Assembly: GCA_964560425.1 (NCBI GenBank)
Contig: CAZLLE010000063.1
Coordinates: forward strand, 1-31,573
Direction: 5' to 3'
From: CAZLLE01 sp964560425
GTDB taxonomy: Bacteria > Campylobacterota > Campylobacteria > Campylobacterales > QNZT01
DNA length: 31,573 nucleotides
Positions 1 to 8,838 of the stretch are shown in pieces; within the stretch, counting starts at the first letter, position 1, and each line of letters begins with the position of its first letter. Under the pieces are notes generated by a model. The model saw only the letters and a program-made list of their open reading frames with translations. It ran no database searches and had not been told where the DNA came from. The translations under genes and the position numbers were made by a program.

Positions 1-58
1 CATAAAAATAGATAAATCCCTCTATTTTAGATGATAATAATTTTCCTTTAAGAATATT

Positions 59-91
59 TATAATATAATTTCTTTGTCGATAAAAATTATC
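59..91 (+). promoter_or_regulatory. Putative promoter and Fur/PerR-like operator of the ferritin-like/desulforubrerythrin operon
   Basis: Two overlapping TATAAT -10-like hexamers lie at 59-64 and 64-69, with no convincing -35, as is common in Campylobacterota. Just downstream, 79-91 reads GATAAAAATTATC, a dyad matching the Fur 6-1-6 core (GATAATnATTATC) at all but one specified position. It sits where it would cover the transcription start, just before the AAAGGAG ribosome-binding site at 96-102. Control by iron or peroxide is inferred from this site and the gene content. Confidence 0.4.
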
Positions 92-108
92 AACTAAAGG
101 AGAGTATC

Positions 109-624
109 ATGGCTATTAGAGGAAATTCCATTATCAAGGGAATTGAGATCAATGAGGTTATTGGGCTATTAAACAGGGCTTATGCTGATGAGTGGTTGGC
201 ATATTATCAATATTTTATAGAAGCAAAAGTGATAAAAGGGATCATGAAAGATGCAGCAATTGCAGAACTTGATCAACACGCAACAGATGAACTTAGACAT
301 GCAAATATGATCGCTGGTCGTATACTTCAACTTGGAGGAACACCACTATTAAACCCAAAAGATTGGTTTACCCATACAAATTGTGGATATGAAGAGCCAA
401 AAAACTTTGATGTTGTATCAATATTAGAGGATTCTATCAAGGGTGAACAGTGTGCTATTAGTACTTATTCAAATATTGCCGATTTAGTTAAAGATAAAGA
501 TATTGTCACTTATGACATAGTATCTCAAATCTTAGCAGACGAGGTGGAGCATGAAGAGGATCTTCAAGCACTTCATGATGATATAACAGATTTTGTAAAT
601 AGTATAAAAGGAGAGTTAAAATGA
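109..624 (+). CDS. Ferritin-like diiron protein, DPSL/thioferritin-type
   Basis: A 171-residue four-helix-bundle protein of the ferritin-like superfamily. The diiron ligands can be read as Glu28, Glu61-x-x-His64, Glu113 and Glu145-x-x-His148. Cys92 and Cys115 (next to the third ligand, in EQCAI) fit the Dps-like/thioferritin class, which carries a cysteine pair beside a bacterioferritin-type ferroxidase centre. Likely cytosolic, using peroxide to oxidise and store iron. The start is supported by AAAGGAG seven bases upstream. Its stop overlaps the next gene's start by ATGA, so the two are translationally coupled and probably act together in peroxide defence. The family is clear; DPSL versus a generic bacterioferritin-like protein is less certain. 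Confidence 0.8.
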   Translation: MAIRGNSIIKGIEINEVIGLLNRAYADEWLAYYQYFIEAKVIKGIMKDAAIAELDQHATDELRHANMIAGRILQLGGTPLLNPKDWFTHTNCGYEEPKNFDVVSILEDSIKGEQCAISTYSNIADLVKDKDIVTYDIVSQILADEVEHEEDLQALHDDITDFVNSIKGELK

Positions 625-1280
625 GACAGTATGAGACATATAGATGTAATAAATGTGGTAATGAAGTAGAGGTTCAAAATGTGGGCGGTGGAACACTTGT
701 ATGCTGTAGAGAGGATATGGAGATGATTACAGAGAATCTAACAGCAGTCAACCTTATGAAAGCATTTGCAGGAGAATCTCAAGCTAGAAACAAATATGAA
801 TTTTTCGCAGATATGGCTAACCAAGAGGGACTTCATAGAATTGCAAGATTTTTTCAAGAAGCAGCTGATAATGAAAAGTATCATGCTATGGCAGAATTCA
901 AAGCATATAATAAACTTGTAAATGATGTAGAACTAGATACAACAAAGAAAAATCTTCAATATGCAGCAGATGGTGAAAAATATGAACATGAAGAGATGTA
1001 TCCAAACTTTGCAGCTATCGCAAAAGAGGAGAATTTAAAATCTATCGCAAGATTGTTTACGGCAATTGGAAAAGTAGAAGTTGAACATGAAGCTGAATAC
1101 CTAGCACTTAAACAAGCACTAATTGATGAAGGCTTTTTTGCTAGTGATGAAGAGGAAGAGTATGTTTGTGAAGTGTGCGGTCATGTACATCGTGGTAAAA
1201 AAGCTCCAAACAAATGCCCTCTTTGTGGAGTTGAACAAGAGTATTTCAAAAAAAGAAATAGAGATGTAACAGTAGGTTAA
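621..1280 (+). CDS. Desulforubrerythrin (three-domain rubrerythrin)
   Basis: A 219-residue non-heme iron peroxidase. The N-terminal desulforedoxin-like FeCys4 site has Cys9, Cys12 and the adjacent pair Cys28-Cys29. The central rubrerythrin domain carries Glu52, Glu85-x-x-His88, Glu119/Glu122 and Glu153-x-x-His156. The C-terminal rubredoxin has Cys183, Cys186, Cys199 and Cys202. This architecture is that of Campylobacter jejuni desulforubrerythrin (Rrc), which reduces hydrogen peroxide in the cytoplasm. It overlaps the ferritin-like gene by four bases, so both are expected on one mRNA under the putative Fur/PerR-like operator. All metal ligands are present and nothing looks degenerate. Confidence 0.93.
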   Translation: MRQYETYRCNKCGNEVEVQNVGGGTLVCCREDMEMITENLTAVNLMKAFAGESQARNKYEFFADMANQEGLHRIARFFQEAADNEKYHAMAEFKAYNKLVNDVELDTTKKNLQYAADGEKYEHEEMYPNFAAIAKEENLKSIARLFTAIGKVEVEHEAEYLALKQALIDEGFFASDEEEEYVCEVCGHVHRGKKAPNKCPLCGVEQEYFKKRNRDVTVG

Positions 1281-1285
1281 GATTT

Positions 1286-1311
1286 AAAGGCATGATAAAT
1301 ATCATGCCTTT
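1286..1311. terminator. Bidirectional terminator between the rubrerythrin operon and nhaA
   Basis: An 11-bp perfect stem (1286-1296 with 1301-1311) closes an AAAT loop and is followed by a T-run on the plus strand. The nhaA stop codon lies inside the stem, so the convergent genes share it. Confidence 0.85.
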
Positions 1312-2633
1312 TTTGCAACAAACCTCAACCAAAAATATCCAAACAATCCAGCAAACAAAGAAGCCGCCAAAATTCCTACTTTTGCCTGAAATATTAATAC
1401 TTCATTACCTACAAATGCCAAATCAGCAACAAATATAGACATAGTAAAACCAATACCACCCAAAAATGCTACACCAAATAGCTGATTCATACTACTTCCC
1501 TCTGGAAGCTTGGCAATACCCAATTTGATAGCAAGCCATGCCACACCAAATATACCCAATACTTTTCCCAAAACTAAGCCCATCATTATACCCATAGATA
1601 CAGGAGTCATAATAGTATTTGAAAGCAAAGAGAAGTCTATAGCAATTCCTGCATTTGCAAGGGCAAAGAGAGGTATAATCACTAAAGCCACAGGCAAGTG
1701 TAGATCATGTTCAAGTCTTGCAGCAGGTGAGTGAACAGCATCAATACTATCTTGGATATTAAGAAGGATCGCTTTTTGTTTTTCATGTAGTATATAATCT
1801 TCACAAGTTGGATATTTTTCATACTCATCTAGTAAATTTTTATTATATTGTGTAAAATTGTCTGGTGTATGTTTTGGTTTGGTTGGTATTGCCATTGCTG
1901 CTATAACTCCAGCAATAGTCGCATGAACACCAGATTCAAGCATAAAAAACCACATAAAAAGTCCTACAATAAAATATGGTAATACCATACGAATACCAAA
2001 ACGATTAAACACTATCATAATAAGAAAACTCACTCCTGCTAAAGCAAGTGGCAAAAACTCTATCTGTTCTGTATAAAAGAGAGCTATAACTACAACTGCA
2101 CCTAGATCATCCACGATAGCCAAAGCTACTAAAAATGTCACTAAAGCAGTAGATACTCGATTACCCAAAAGCACCAAAGCTGAAATAGCAAAAGCAATAT
2201 CTGTTGCCATAGGAATCCCCCAACCACTAGCACCCTCTCCACCATAATTTACACCTAAATATATAAGTGCAGGAAGAATCATACCACCAATCGCAGATAA
2301 AATTGGCAGTATTGCAACTTTTATGTTAGATAGTTCTCCTGCTAATACCTCCCTTTTTATCTCTAATCCTATGATAAAGAAAAATATAGCCATCAGACCA
2401 TCATTTATCCAGTGGTGCATAGAGTGAGAAAGCTCCCATGAACCAACTTTTAGATCAATCTTCGTATGAAAAAAGTGTGCATAACTCTCTGCTAGTGGAG
2501 AGTTGGCTAGTAGCAGTGCCAAAACAGTCATAAACATCAACACAATACCAGTTGTAGTTTGTGCATGTAAAAAGTGTTCAAAAGGTGTCGCTATTTTTTT
2601 AAAATGTTTTTCCCATGGTGCATATATACGCAT
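1302..2633 (-). CDS. nhaA: Na+/H+ antiporter NhaA
   Basis: A 443-residue inner-membrane protein of the NhaA family, exporting Na+ in exchange for protons. The ATDIAFA motif with Asp145 and the DDLGA pair Asp175-Asp176 correspond to the ion-binding aspartates of E. coli NhaA, and GLEIKREVLAGEL is the usual motif of the second helical region. The protein is longer than E. coli NhaA (388). The surplus is largely a hydrophilic loop around residues 255-310, as in some longer homologues. Start ATG is preceded by AAGGAAGGA. It is the last gene of a minus-strand run of three transporters, 55 bp after the APC permease, so it is probably co-transcribed. Role: pH and sodium homeostasis, in line with a saline habitat. 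Confidence 0.95.
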   Translation of the reverse strand: MRIYAPWEKHFKKIATPFEHFLHAQTTTGIVLMFMTVLALLLANSPLAESYAHFFHTKIDLKVGSWELSHSMHHWINDGLMAIFFFIIGLEIKREVLAGELSNIKVAILPILSAIGGMILPALIYLGVNYGGEGASGWGIPMATDIAFAISALVLLGNRVSTALVTFLVALAIVDDLGAVVVIALFYTEQIEFLPLALAGVSFLIMIVFNRFGIRMVLPYFIVGLFMWFFMLESGVHATIAGVIAAMAIPTKPKHTPDNFTQYNKNLLDEYEKYPTCEDYILHEKQKAILLNIQDSIDAVHSPAARLEHDLHLPVALVIIPLFALANAGIAIDFSLLSNTIMTPVSMGIMMGLVLGKVLGIFGVAWLAIKLGIAKLPEGSSMNQLFGVAFLGGIGFTMSIFVADLAFVGNEVLIFQAKVGILAASLFAGLFGYFWLRFVAKKA

Positions 2634-2688
2634 AATCCTTCCTTATATTAAATTATTTATAACTATATCTTGTTTTATTGGATAAAAG

Positions 2689-4008
2689 TTAATATGAATT
2701 ATTTTTTGAATATATCCATGAAGCAAATGTCAATAATATATACAATCCCACAATAAAAAATAGTTGTTCAACCTGAGTTATAATCTCATAATATATAATA
2801 AAAATAAATCCCATAAACAGACCAAACATAGATATTACGGTAACAACAACAGATGATTTTGTCAAATGGCGTATTTTATAGTTTGCATAAGCCATCAACA
2901 AAGAGACTAATAAAAAAGTGATACTACCAAACTCAAGAATGACCTTTAAAGATCCTACCAAAATAAGACAAAATGCTAAAGTTGACATAGTTATAACAGC
3001 ATAAATAGGTATATTATTTTTACGCTTTTGTAAAAAAGAGGGAAAATAACCATCTTTGGCAATAACTGACATCTGTCTTGATGCTCCAAATACAGTTCCA
3101 CTAATTGCACTACTTGTAGCAAGAAGTGCGCCCATGATCACCAAATCACTTCCCCAATGACCCAAAATATCATTGGCTCCAGATGCCAAAGCATACTCTT
3201 TATTTTTGATAATATCCTCAAAAGGTATTGCCAATATTGCTCCTAAAGAGATAATAATATAGATTGAAATAGTAAGAAAAATTGCACTATAAATAGCTAA
3301 TGGAATATTTCTATCTGGATTTTCCATCTCATTTACAGCATTTATAACTAATTGAAACCCCTCATATGCTACAAATATAATAGAAGCGACAATAAGTATA
3401 TGCAAAACATCTACATCCCCACCACTTTGTACTAATATAGGAATAGTTGTATTTGTATGATTCATTAAAACAAATGAGATAACAACCAAAATAATTAATT
3501 TGGTATAAACCATAAGATCTTCAATCTTACCCATCCCTTTTACGCTCCAAATATTAATAAGTGTAAAAAGAGCTATGATTGCCCCAGCTACCAATTTTCG
3601 TACCCATTCACTATCTGCAAATGAAAAACTACTAATTGCATAAGATGAAAAAGTATAGGCATAAAGAGCAAGTGTACTAATATAACCAAAGATTACCCAC
3701 CAACCAATAAGTGAGGCAGCAAAAGGAACATCTGGAAATGTCTTTTTAAAAAATGAATAAGTAGCCCCCTCATCTTTATAATATACACCCAACTTTACAT
3801 ACGAATAGGCAGCCATCATAGCAATAAAACCACCAAGAAGAATAGCTAATGGTGTCCACACTCCAATCATATCCACAGAGATACCCAAAACAGTAAAAAT
3901 ACCACCACCAACCATTCCACCAAGTGCAATAGCAATTAATTCAACAACTCCTAGAGCTTTATTTCGTTTTCTATGTATAGAATTATTGCGTTTTTTGTTA
4001 GATATCAT
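2689..4008 (-). CDS. APC-superfamily amino acid permease
   Basis: A 439-residue protein with about twelve predicted membrane helices. The N-terminal segment VVELIAIALGGMVGGGIF carries the glycine-rich unwound helix-1 motif of amino acid-polyamine-organocation transporters, followed by helices ending near residue 430. A short Lys/Arg/Asn-rich cytoplasmic N-terminus precedes it. Substrate cannot be told from sequence; proton-coupled amino acid uptake is typical of the superfamily. A ribosome-binding site (TAGGA) lies upstream of the ATG. It sits 18 bp after the CPA1 antiporter and 55 bp before nhaA, all on the same strand, suggesting one operon of cation or proton-linked transporters. Confidence 0.85.
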   Translation of the reverse strand: MISNKKRNNSIHRKRNKALGVVELIAIALGGMVGGGIFTVLGISVDMIGVWTPLAILLGGFIAMMAAYSYVKLGVYYKDEGATYSFFKKTFPDVPFAASLIGWWVIFGYISTLALYAYTFSSYAISSFSFADSEWVRKLVAGAIIALFTLINIWSVKGMGKIEDLMVYTKLIILVVISFVLMNHTNTTIPILVQSGGDVDVLHILIVASIIFVAYEGFQLVINAVNEMENPDRNIPLAIYSAIFLTISIYIIISLGAILAIPFEDIIKNKEYALASGANDILGHWGSDLVIMGALLATSSAISGTVFGASRQMSVIAKDGYFPSFLQKRKNNIPIYAVITMSTLAFCLILVGSLKVILEFGSITFLLVSLLMAYANYKIRHLTKSSVVVTVISMFGLFMGFIFIIYYEIITQVEQLFFIVGLYILLTFASWIYSKNNSY

Positions 4009-4026
4009 AAATTTTTTTCCTAAATT

Positions 4027-5370
4027 TTATTTGTGGTACTCAGCTTTATACTCCTGTTCAAAAACTCTCTTGTTTCTAGTAATAATAATCACAAGTGTCA
4101 AAGCATAAGTAAAAGTTGAAAGTAGAATCACACCCACAACAATAGCATCAAAAAGTTCTTTATGAGCAAAATCATGTGGTAACATCTGTAACATAACGAT
4201 AGATAATCCACCTTTGATACCAGAAAAGAGTAATACACTCCACCATCTCATACCTATATTTGTCATCTTTTTCACTCTATTTGATAAAAAAGCAAATTTA
4301 GCCATCATCAACGCTCTAATTACTGTAGTCACTCCAAACATCCACAAAATTTCACTTTGATACTTTAAAAGTAGATCAAAATTTACAATACTTGCCATAG
4401 AGATAAACAAAAAAGCATTTGCTAAAAGTGCAAGAACAGCTATATAATTTAGATTTTGTTTGTGTCTTTCTACATTTGTAATGTCACTATTTAGTCTATT
4501 TGTTATACCACTCATAAATCTTGTTGAGAATATTTTACGACTTTTATTGGCTTTATCCAAAATTCTTTTGCTTTTTCTAATTCTTCTATCTGTATCTTTT
4601 AGAGATTTTTCAGTGATATGATTTAGAGTAATAATTGCAACAATGACAGCAAGAAGTCCCGCCATGTGAAAATGTTCTGCAACCTCAAATGCTAAATATG
4701 CACTAAAAATAATCAATACTAATTCACTCATAGCATCTTGAGTAAGTTTCATTAAAACAATACCAATCAATCCAACAACAAATCCAATTATAACAGATAT
4801 AATTGCCACTTTGAAACTAACAAAAACAATATCAATAGCTGTAACTTCTATACCATTAATCATAGGAAGAGCAACAAAACTGAAAATAATTAGAGCTGTT
4901 GCATCATTAAAGAGAGATTCACCCTCTGCCAAAATTTTGAGTTTATGAGGTACTTTAAAACTAGAAAAGACACTAACAACAGAGACAGGATCAGTAGCCA
5001 AAACCATCGCAAACAACGCTATTATCGCACCTACACCCAAATGATACTCTGCAAAAAGTGTATTTGCGACAATAAAACCAAATATAACAGACAAAACAAC
5101 AGCGACCACAGCTAAATAGAACAGGCTTAAGCCATTCTTTTTCAAATCATCTAATTTTAGTTGCAAAGAATCTGATGCAATTAATATAGGAATTAGAAAT
5201 AGAACAAGATGAGCAAAATCCTCTTCTGAAAACATTGCCATATGTGGAAAAGTATAATAAAAAAGATAACTCAAAAAAATAAGCGTAATTGGTGATGGTA
5301 TTTTGAAATGTTTTTGTGCCTCAATAGATAAAAAAAGCACACTCAAAAGTAGAAGAAGGGTTAAGATCAT
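4027..5370 (-). CDS. CPA1-family Na+(K+)/H+ antiporter
   Basis: A 447-residue membrane protein of the monovalent cation:proton antiporter-1 group (NhaP/NHE-like). Diagnostic features are ATDP with Asp127-Pro128 and the GESLFNDATAL segment with Glu151, Asn155 and Asp156, the ion-binding pair of CPA1 proteins. A charged hydrophilic stretch (about residues 258-300, many Lys/Arg) interrupts the helices in the middle. It ends with a short basic tail. It lacks C-terminal TrkA or CNMP regulatory domains. First gene of the minus-strand transporter run. Distinct from nhaA, so the operon encodes two unrelated Na+/H+ exchangers. Confidence 0.88.
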   Translation of the reverse strand: MILTLLLLLSVLFLSIEAQKHFKIPSPITLIFLSYLFYYTFPHMAMFSEEDFAHLVLFLIPILIASDSLQLKLDDLKKNGLSLFYLAVVAVVLSVIFGFIVANTLFAEYHLGVGAIIALFAMVLATDPVSVVSVFSSFKVPHKLKILAEGESLFNDATALIIFSFVALPMINGIEVTAIDIVFVSFKVAIISVIIGFVVGLIGIVLMKLTQDAMSELVLIIFSAYLAFEVAEHFHMAGLLAVIVAIITLNHITEKSLKDTDRRIRKSKRILDKANKSRKIFSTRFMSGITNRLNSDITNVERHKQNLNYIAVLALLANAFLFISMASIVNFDLLLKYQSEILWMFGVTTVIRALMMAKFAFLSNRVKKMTNIGMRWWSVLLFSGIKGGLSIVMLQMLPHDFAHKELFDAIVVGVILLSTFTYALTLVIIITRNKRVFEQEYKAEYHK

Positions 5371-5505
5371 GTAAAAATTCCTTATAATTTTTAATTTTTG
5401 GAAATTATAGCAAATTCAAAATATTTAACAGACTCGTTAGTTAATCATTTACACTCCATTTACCTTTCTTGATTACAATTACTTTAAGAGTTTTATTTTT
5501 TATTA

Positions 5506-5548
5506 AGAAAAATTAAATATACTTGATGTGTCAAGGTTTAATTTTTCT
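5506..5548 (+). promoter_or_regulatory. Stable leader hairpin upstream of the small peptide gene
   Basis: A 12-bp perfect stem (5506-5517 with 5537-5548) encloses a second stem, CTTGA (5522-5526) with TCAAG (5531-5535), around a TGTG loop. It ends 28 bases before the peptide's start codon and lacks the immediate T-run of a terminator. It may control translation or mRNA stability; no known riboswitch class was recognised. Confidence 0.5.
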
Positions 5549-5576
5549 AAGATTTTTAACCGAGAAAGGATTTATT

Positions 5577-5777
5577 ATGAGAAGAACTAGAAATCAAGGA
5601 AGCGTTCTTAAAACAGCTTTTCTGTTTGCTTCTGTTGTTGTGGTACTTGCTGTAGGAGTAGTTGGTCAATTTGCAGCTACTCTCCTCTCAAGGCTCAAAA
5701 GAACCCCTCTCTTTCAATCAGATTTTGAAATTATTAAAAGGGAGTTCGGTTCGTTTTCAAAACCCGCTCTATATTGA
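5577..5777 (+). CDS. Small hydrophobic peptide, unknown function
   Basis: A possible 66-residue peptide with a basic N-terminus (MRRTRNQ), one predicted membrane helix at about residues 12-34 rich in Val, Ala and Leu, and a polar tail. I chose the ATG at 5577 because GAGAAAGGA lies just upstream; the frame is open further 5' but enters the leader hairpin. The 3' half of the coding region can itself fold (5701-5714 with 5737-5752), and its codons (AGG, CCC, TCG, CTC) are less typical of this genome than the first half. A terminator follows at once. Hydrophobic peptide plus structured 5' and 3' ends recalls type I toxin mRNAs such as AapA of Helicobacter, but no antitoxin RNA promoter was identified. 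It could also be a small RNA with a chance reading frame. Confidence 0.45.
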   Translation: MRRTRNQGSVLKTAFLFASVVVVLAVGVVGQFAATLLSRLKRTPLFQSDFEIIKREFGSFSKPALY

Positions 5778-5785
5778 CAAACTTT

Positions 5786-5806
5786 AGCCACCTTTCCAAG
5801 GTGGCT
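5786..5806 (+). terminator. Terminator after the small peptide locus
   Basis: A 9-bp perfect stem (5786-5794 with 5798-5806, loop TCC) is followed by an A/T-rich tract with a five-T run a few bases later. It separates the small-peptide transcript from metG. Confidence 0.7.
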
Positions 5807-5887
5807 ATTATAAAATTTTTCCCCCTCTAAACCTAAGCAATCTTTCTGTAAAATATCTCTTAAAAATTAATTTTATTGGATCTATTT

Positions 5888-7819
5888 ATGCAAAACAAAT
5901 GCAAAAAAGCATATATTACAACACCTATCTATTATGTAAATGATATACCTCATATTGGACACGCTTATACTACCATCATCGCCGATGTACTAGCTAGATA
6001 TTCAAGAATGATTGGACTAGATACAATGTTTGTCACAGGAACAGATGAACATGGACAAAAAATTGAAGAGGCTGCAAAAAGTAGAGGACGAACTCCTAAA
6101 GAGTATGCTGATGAGATTAGTGGAAAATTTAAAACACTATGGGATGAATTTGATATTAGCTACGATAAATTTATCAGAACAACTGATGAAGAGCATAAGA
6201 GAGGCGTTCAAAAAGCATTTGAAAAAATGTATGAAAATGGTGATATTTACAAAGATCAATATGAGGGATTTTATTGTGTAAGTTGTGAAACTTTTTTCAC
6301 TCAAACACAACTTCTTGAAGATGAATGTTGCCCTGATTGCGGGAAACAGACATCTATTGTCAAAGAGGAGAGTTACTTTTTTAGATTATCAAAATATGAA
6401 GATAGATTACTAAAATGGTATAAAGAGAATGAAGAGTGTGTCTTACCAAAAGGGAAAAAAAATGAGGTTATTAAATTTTCAGAACAGGGGTTAAAAGATC
6501 TCTCAATAACTAGAACAAGTTTTGATTGGGGTGTAAAACTACCTGCTTCATGTAATGATCCCAAACATGTCATGTATGTTTGGCTTGATGCACTTTTAAA
6601 CTATATAACAGCATTAGGTTATGGAACAGATAATAAAGATATGGATTATTGGCCTGCTACTATTCACCTTGTAGGCAAAGATATATTGCGTTTTCATGCT
6701 ATATATTGGCCAGCATTTTTAATGAGTTTGGATATGCCACTACCAAAACATATTGGAGCTCACGGATGGTGGACTAGAAATGGTGAAAAGATGAGTAAAT
6801 CAAAAGGTAATGTTGTTGACCCACGAGAGGTAGCAAATGCTTATGGATTAGAAAATTTTAGATATTTTCTTCTTCGTGAAGTACCTTTTGGGCAAGATGG
6901 AGATTTTAGTCAAAAAGCACTTATTGATAGAATTAATAGTGATTTGGGAAATGATTTGGGAAATCTGCTTAATCGTGTGATTGGAATGAGTAGTAAATAT
7001 AGTGCTTTTGAGATAAATTCTGTAGATGTACTCAAATTTCACTCTAGTGAGATAAAAAAAGCAGAAGATATAATTGAAAATATTCATAAATATATCTATA
7101 GTATGCAACTTAATAGATATTTAGAAGAGTTATGGAAAATACTTACAATTGCAAACCAATCTATAGCCACTTATGAACCATGGGCAAAAATGAAAGAGGG
7201 TAAAACAGATGAAGCAATGGCTCTTGTTGCTTTAGTTGCAAACTTACTTATCAAAGTATCGGTTCTTTTGAGTCCAATTATGCCAAAAACTTGTGCTACA
7301 ATTGCAAATGCAATGGATGTTGAGATTAATAGTACCTCTTATGAGAAAATTATCGAACAACACTCCCTTTTAGAGACATTTAAAATCAAAAAAACTCCAC
7401 CACTTTTTCCAAGACTTGAGGATGAATTGCTAATAGTAGAAAAACCAAAGGTAGTAAAAGAAGCAAAAAAAGAGAAAGCTAAAAAGAGTGAAGGAATTAT
7501 CACAATAGACCAATTTTTTGAGACAAAAATCAAAATAGGAACTATCCTAGAAGCAAAAGAGGTCAAAAAAAGTGATAGACTTTTTGCACTAAAAGTAGAT
7601 GTAGGGGAGGATGAACCAAGATCTATTATTGCAGGAATTAGAGAGTTTTATAAAATAGATGAACTGATAAATACACAAGTTTGTGTAGTTTCCAATCTAA
7701 AACCAGCCAAAATAATGGGAAATCTAAGCCAAGGAATGCTCTTAGCCGCAAAAGATGAAGATGGATTATCACTAATTAGACCAGAAAAACCCAAAAAGAG
7801 TGGTACTCCAATCGGATGA
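5888..7819 (+). CDS. metG: Methionyl-tRNA synthetase
   Basis: A 643-residue class I synthetase charging tRNA-Met. It shows the HIGH motif (PHIGHAYTT, near residue 22), the zinc knuckle of two CxxC pairs at about residues 129-148 and 145 onward, and KMSKSKGN near residue 301. A Lys-rich linker near 520 joins a C-terminal EMAP/Trbp111-like tRNA-binding domain (about 540-640) that usually mediates dimerisation. I start at the ATG at 5888 with TTGGA upstream; a TTG at 5876 would add four residues. Its stop overlaps the next start (ATGA), so the following MurF-like gene is translationally coupled. The gene has its own promoter region after the 5806 terminator. Confidence 0.97.
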   Translation: MQNKCKKAYITTPIYYVNDIPHIGHAYTTIIADVLARYSRMIGLDTMFVTGTDEHGQKIEEAAKSRGRTPKEYADEISGKFKTLWDEFDISYDKFIRTTDEEHKRGVQKAFEKMYENGDIYKDQYEGFYCVSCETFFTQTQLLEDECCPDCGKQTSIVKEESYFFRLSKYEDRLLKWYKENEECVLPKGKKNEVIKFSEQGLKDLSITRTSFDWGVKLPASCNDPKHVMYVWLDALLNYITALGYGTDNKDMDYWPATIHLVGKDILRFHAIYWPAFLMSLDMPLPKHIGAHGWWTRNGEKMSKSKGNVVDPREVANAYGLENFRYFLLREVPFGQDGDFSQKALIDRINSDLGNDLGNLLNRVIGMSSKYSAFEINSVDVLKFHSSEIKKAEDIIENIHKYIYSMQLNRYLEELWKILTIANQSIATYEPWAKMKEGKTDEAMALVALVANLLIKVSVLLSPIMPKTCATIANAMDVEINSTSYEKIIEQHSLLETFKIKKTPPLFPRLEDELLIVEKPKVVKEAKKEKAKKSEGIITIDQFFETKIKIGTILEAKEVKKSDRLFALKVDVGEDEPRSIIAGIREFYKIDELINTQVCVVSNLKPAKIMGNLSQGMLLAAKDEDGLSLIRPEKPKKSGTPIG

Positions 7820-8823
7820 CATTTGAAAATTTTATCAAAATTGTTCATGGCTCATTTCAACACCAACCAACCATTAAATCTTTTGAAAAAGTCGAAACAG
7901 ACCCAAATAGAATAAAAAATGGTGATCTCTTTTTGGGAAATAATGTTGATGATGTCAAAAAAGCTGTTCAAAATGGGGCTTATGGGATTGCAAGTGAGAG
8001 AAAACTTAGGGTTTTTGATAAAGAGATAGCTTGGATTAGAGTACCTTCATGTGAAGATGTTTTAATCAAGCTACTTCGTCTATCTCTACTAAATCGTAAT
8101 GTTATTTTTTATAACTTCTCTGTAGTAGCGTTTGATATCCTCAAAAAAATTACTACAACAAAAGGTGCTATTATCTTTTTGGAACATGACTACACAAAAG
8201 ATTTCAAAAAGATTATTAATGCAAAAAATAGTGCTATATTTATCTCATGTCAAAAAGATTTTATGGATAACATATATCCATCGTACCAAACATTTAATCC
8301 AAAGAAATTTACTTATCCTATCAAAAGTAGAAAAAGTTCTCTATTTTTAACAAGCTTTTTATACCAAAATAGACAATATGAAGATATAAAACTACCAAAA
8401 ATTTTCCTATCCAAACTTGAAAAAGTAGTTAATTTTTTAGAAGAGAATCAACTCCAATACGATATATATAAACTTGACTTTATTGAACACTTTAAACCAA
8501 TTTTTGTTACCAAAAAACTTAAACCAAAACATTTTGGAACATCACAATCGACAATTATTTTAGAAAAAGATATAAATTTAATAGAAGAGGAGCTTAAATT
8601 TTTACTTAAAGAGGCAGCTTGGTCAAAAATTATTCTCTTTTTACCTAAAGAGTATAAAGTAAAAAATATTCAATATGAGAAGATAATCTATTATAGAAAA
8701 CTTGAAGAAATTCAAAAACTATCATCAGAAACCTTTAACTTTATTTTAATTCTAGCCGATTATAATAAACTATTTCAAATACTAAATCAAATAAACATGG
8801 AGAAGCAATCTTCTCTTTTTTAG
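7816..8823 (+). CDS. MurF/MurE N-terminal-like protein lacking the ATP-binding domain
   Basis: A 335-residue protein. Residues about 8-85 resemble the substrate-binding N-terminal domain of Mur ligases: a segment equivalent to 'DSR..KpGDLFv' (DPNRIKNGDLFLG), then 'DDVKKAVQNGAYGIASER' and a beta strand leading to 'VPSCEDVLIKLLRLSL'. Where a Mur ligase would continue into the GTNGKT P-loop there is only NRNVIFYNFSVVAFDILKKIT, and the rest is Lys-rich without recognisable catalytic motifs. It is therefore unlikely to be an ATP-dependent ligase. It overlaps metG by four bases, and a ChaA-like gene follows 15 bp downstream. Function unknown; a peptidoglycan-precursor-binding or regulatory role is conjecture. 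The domain call rests on pattern similarity only. Confidence 0.6.
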   Translation: MTFENFIKIVHGSFQHQPTIKSFEKVETDPNRIKNGDLFLGNNVDDVKKAVQNGAYGIASERKLRVFDKEIAWIRVPSCEDVLIKLLRLSLLNRNVIFYNFSVVAFDILKKITTTKGAIIFLEHDYTKDFKKIINAKNSAIFISCQKDFMDNIYPSYQTFNPKKFTYPIKSRKSSLFLTSFLYQNRQYEDIKLPKIFLSKLEKVVNFLEENQLQYDIYKLDFIEHFKPIFVTKKLKPKHFGTSQSTIILEKDINLIEEELKFLLKEAAWSKIILFLPKEYKVKNIQYEKIIYYRKLEEIQKLSSETFNFILILADYNKLFQILNQINMEKQSSLF

Positions 8824-8838
8824 GAGTAACAAAACTTA

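Noticed and set aside
5506..5548. Known riboswitch or T-box before metG
   Set aside because: The structure is separated from metG by a terminator and shows no T-box, SAM or other riboswitch consensus.
5876..5887. TTG start for metG
   Set aside because: An ATG twelve bases later has TTGGA at normal spacing and gives the usual N-terminus.
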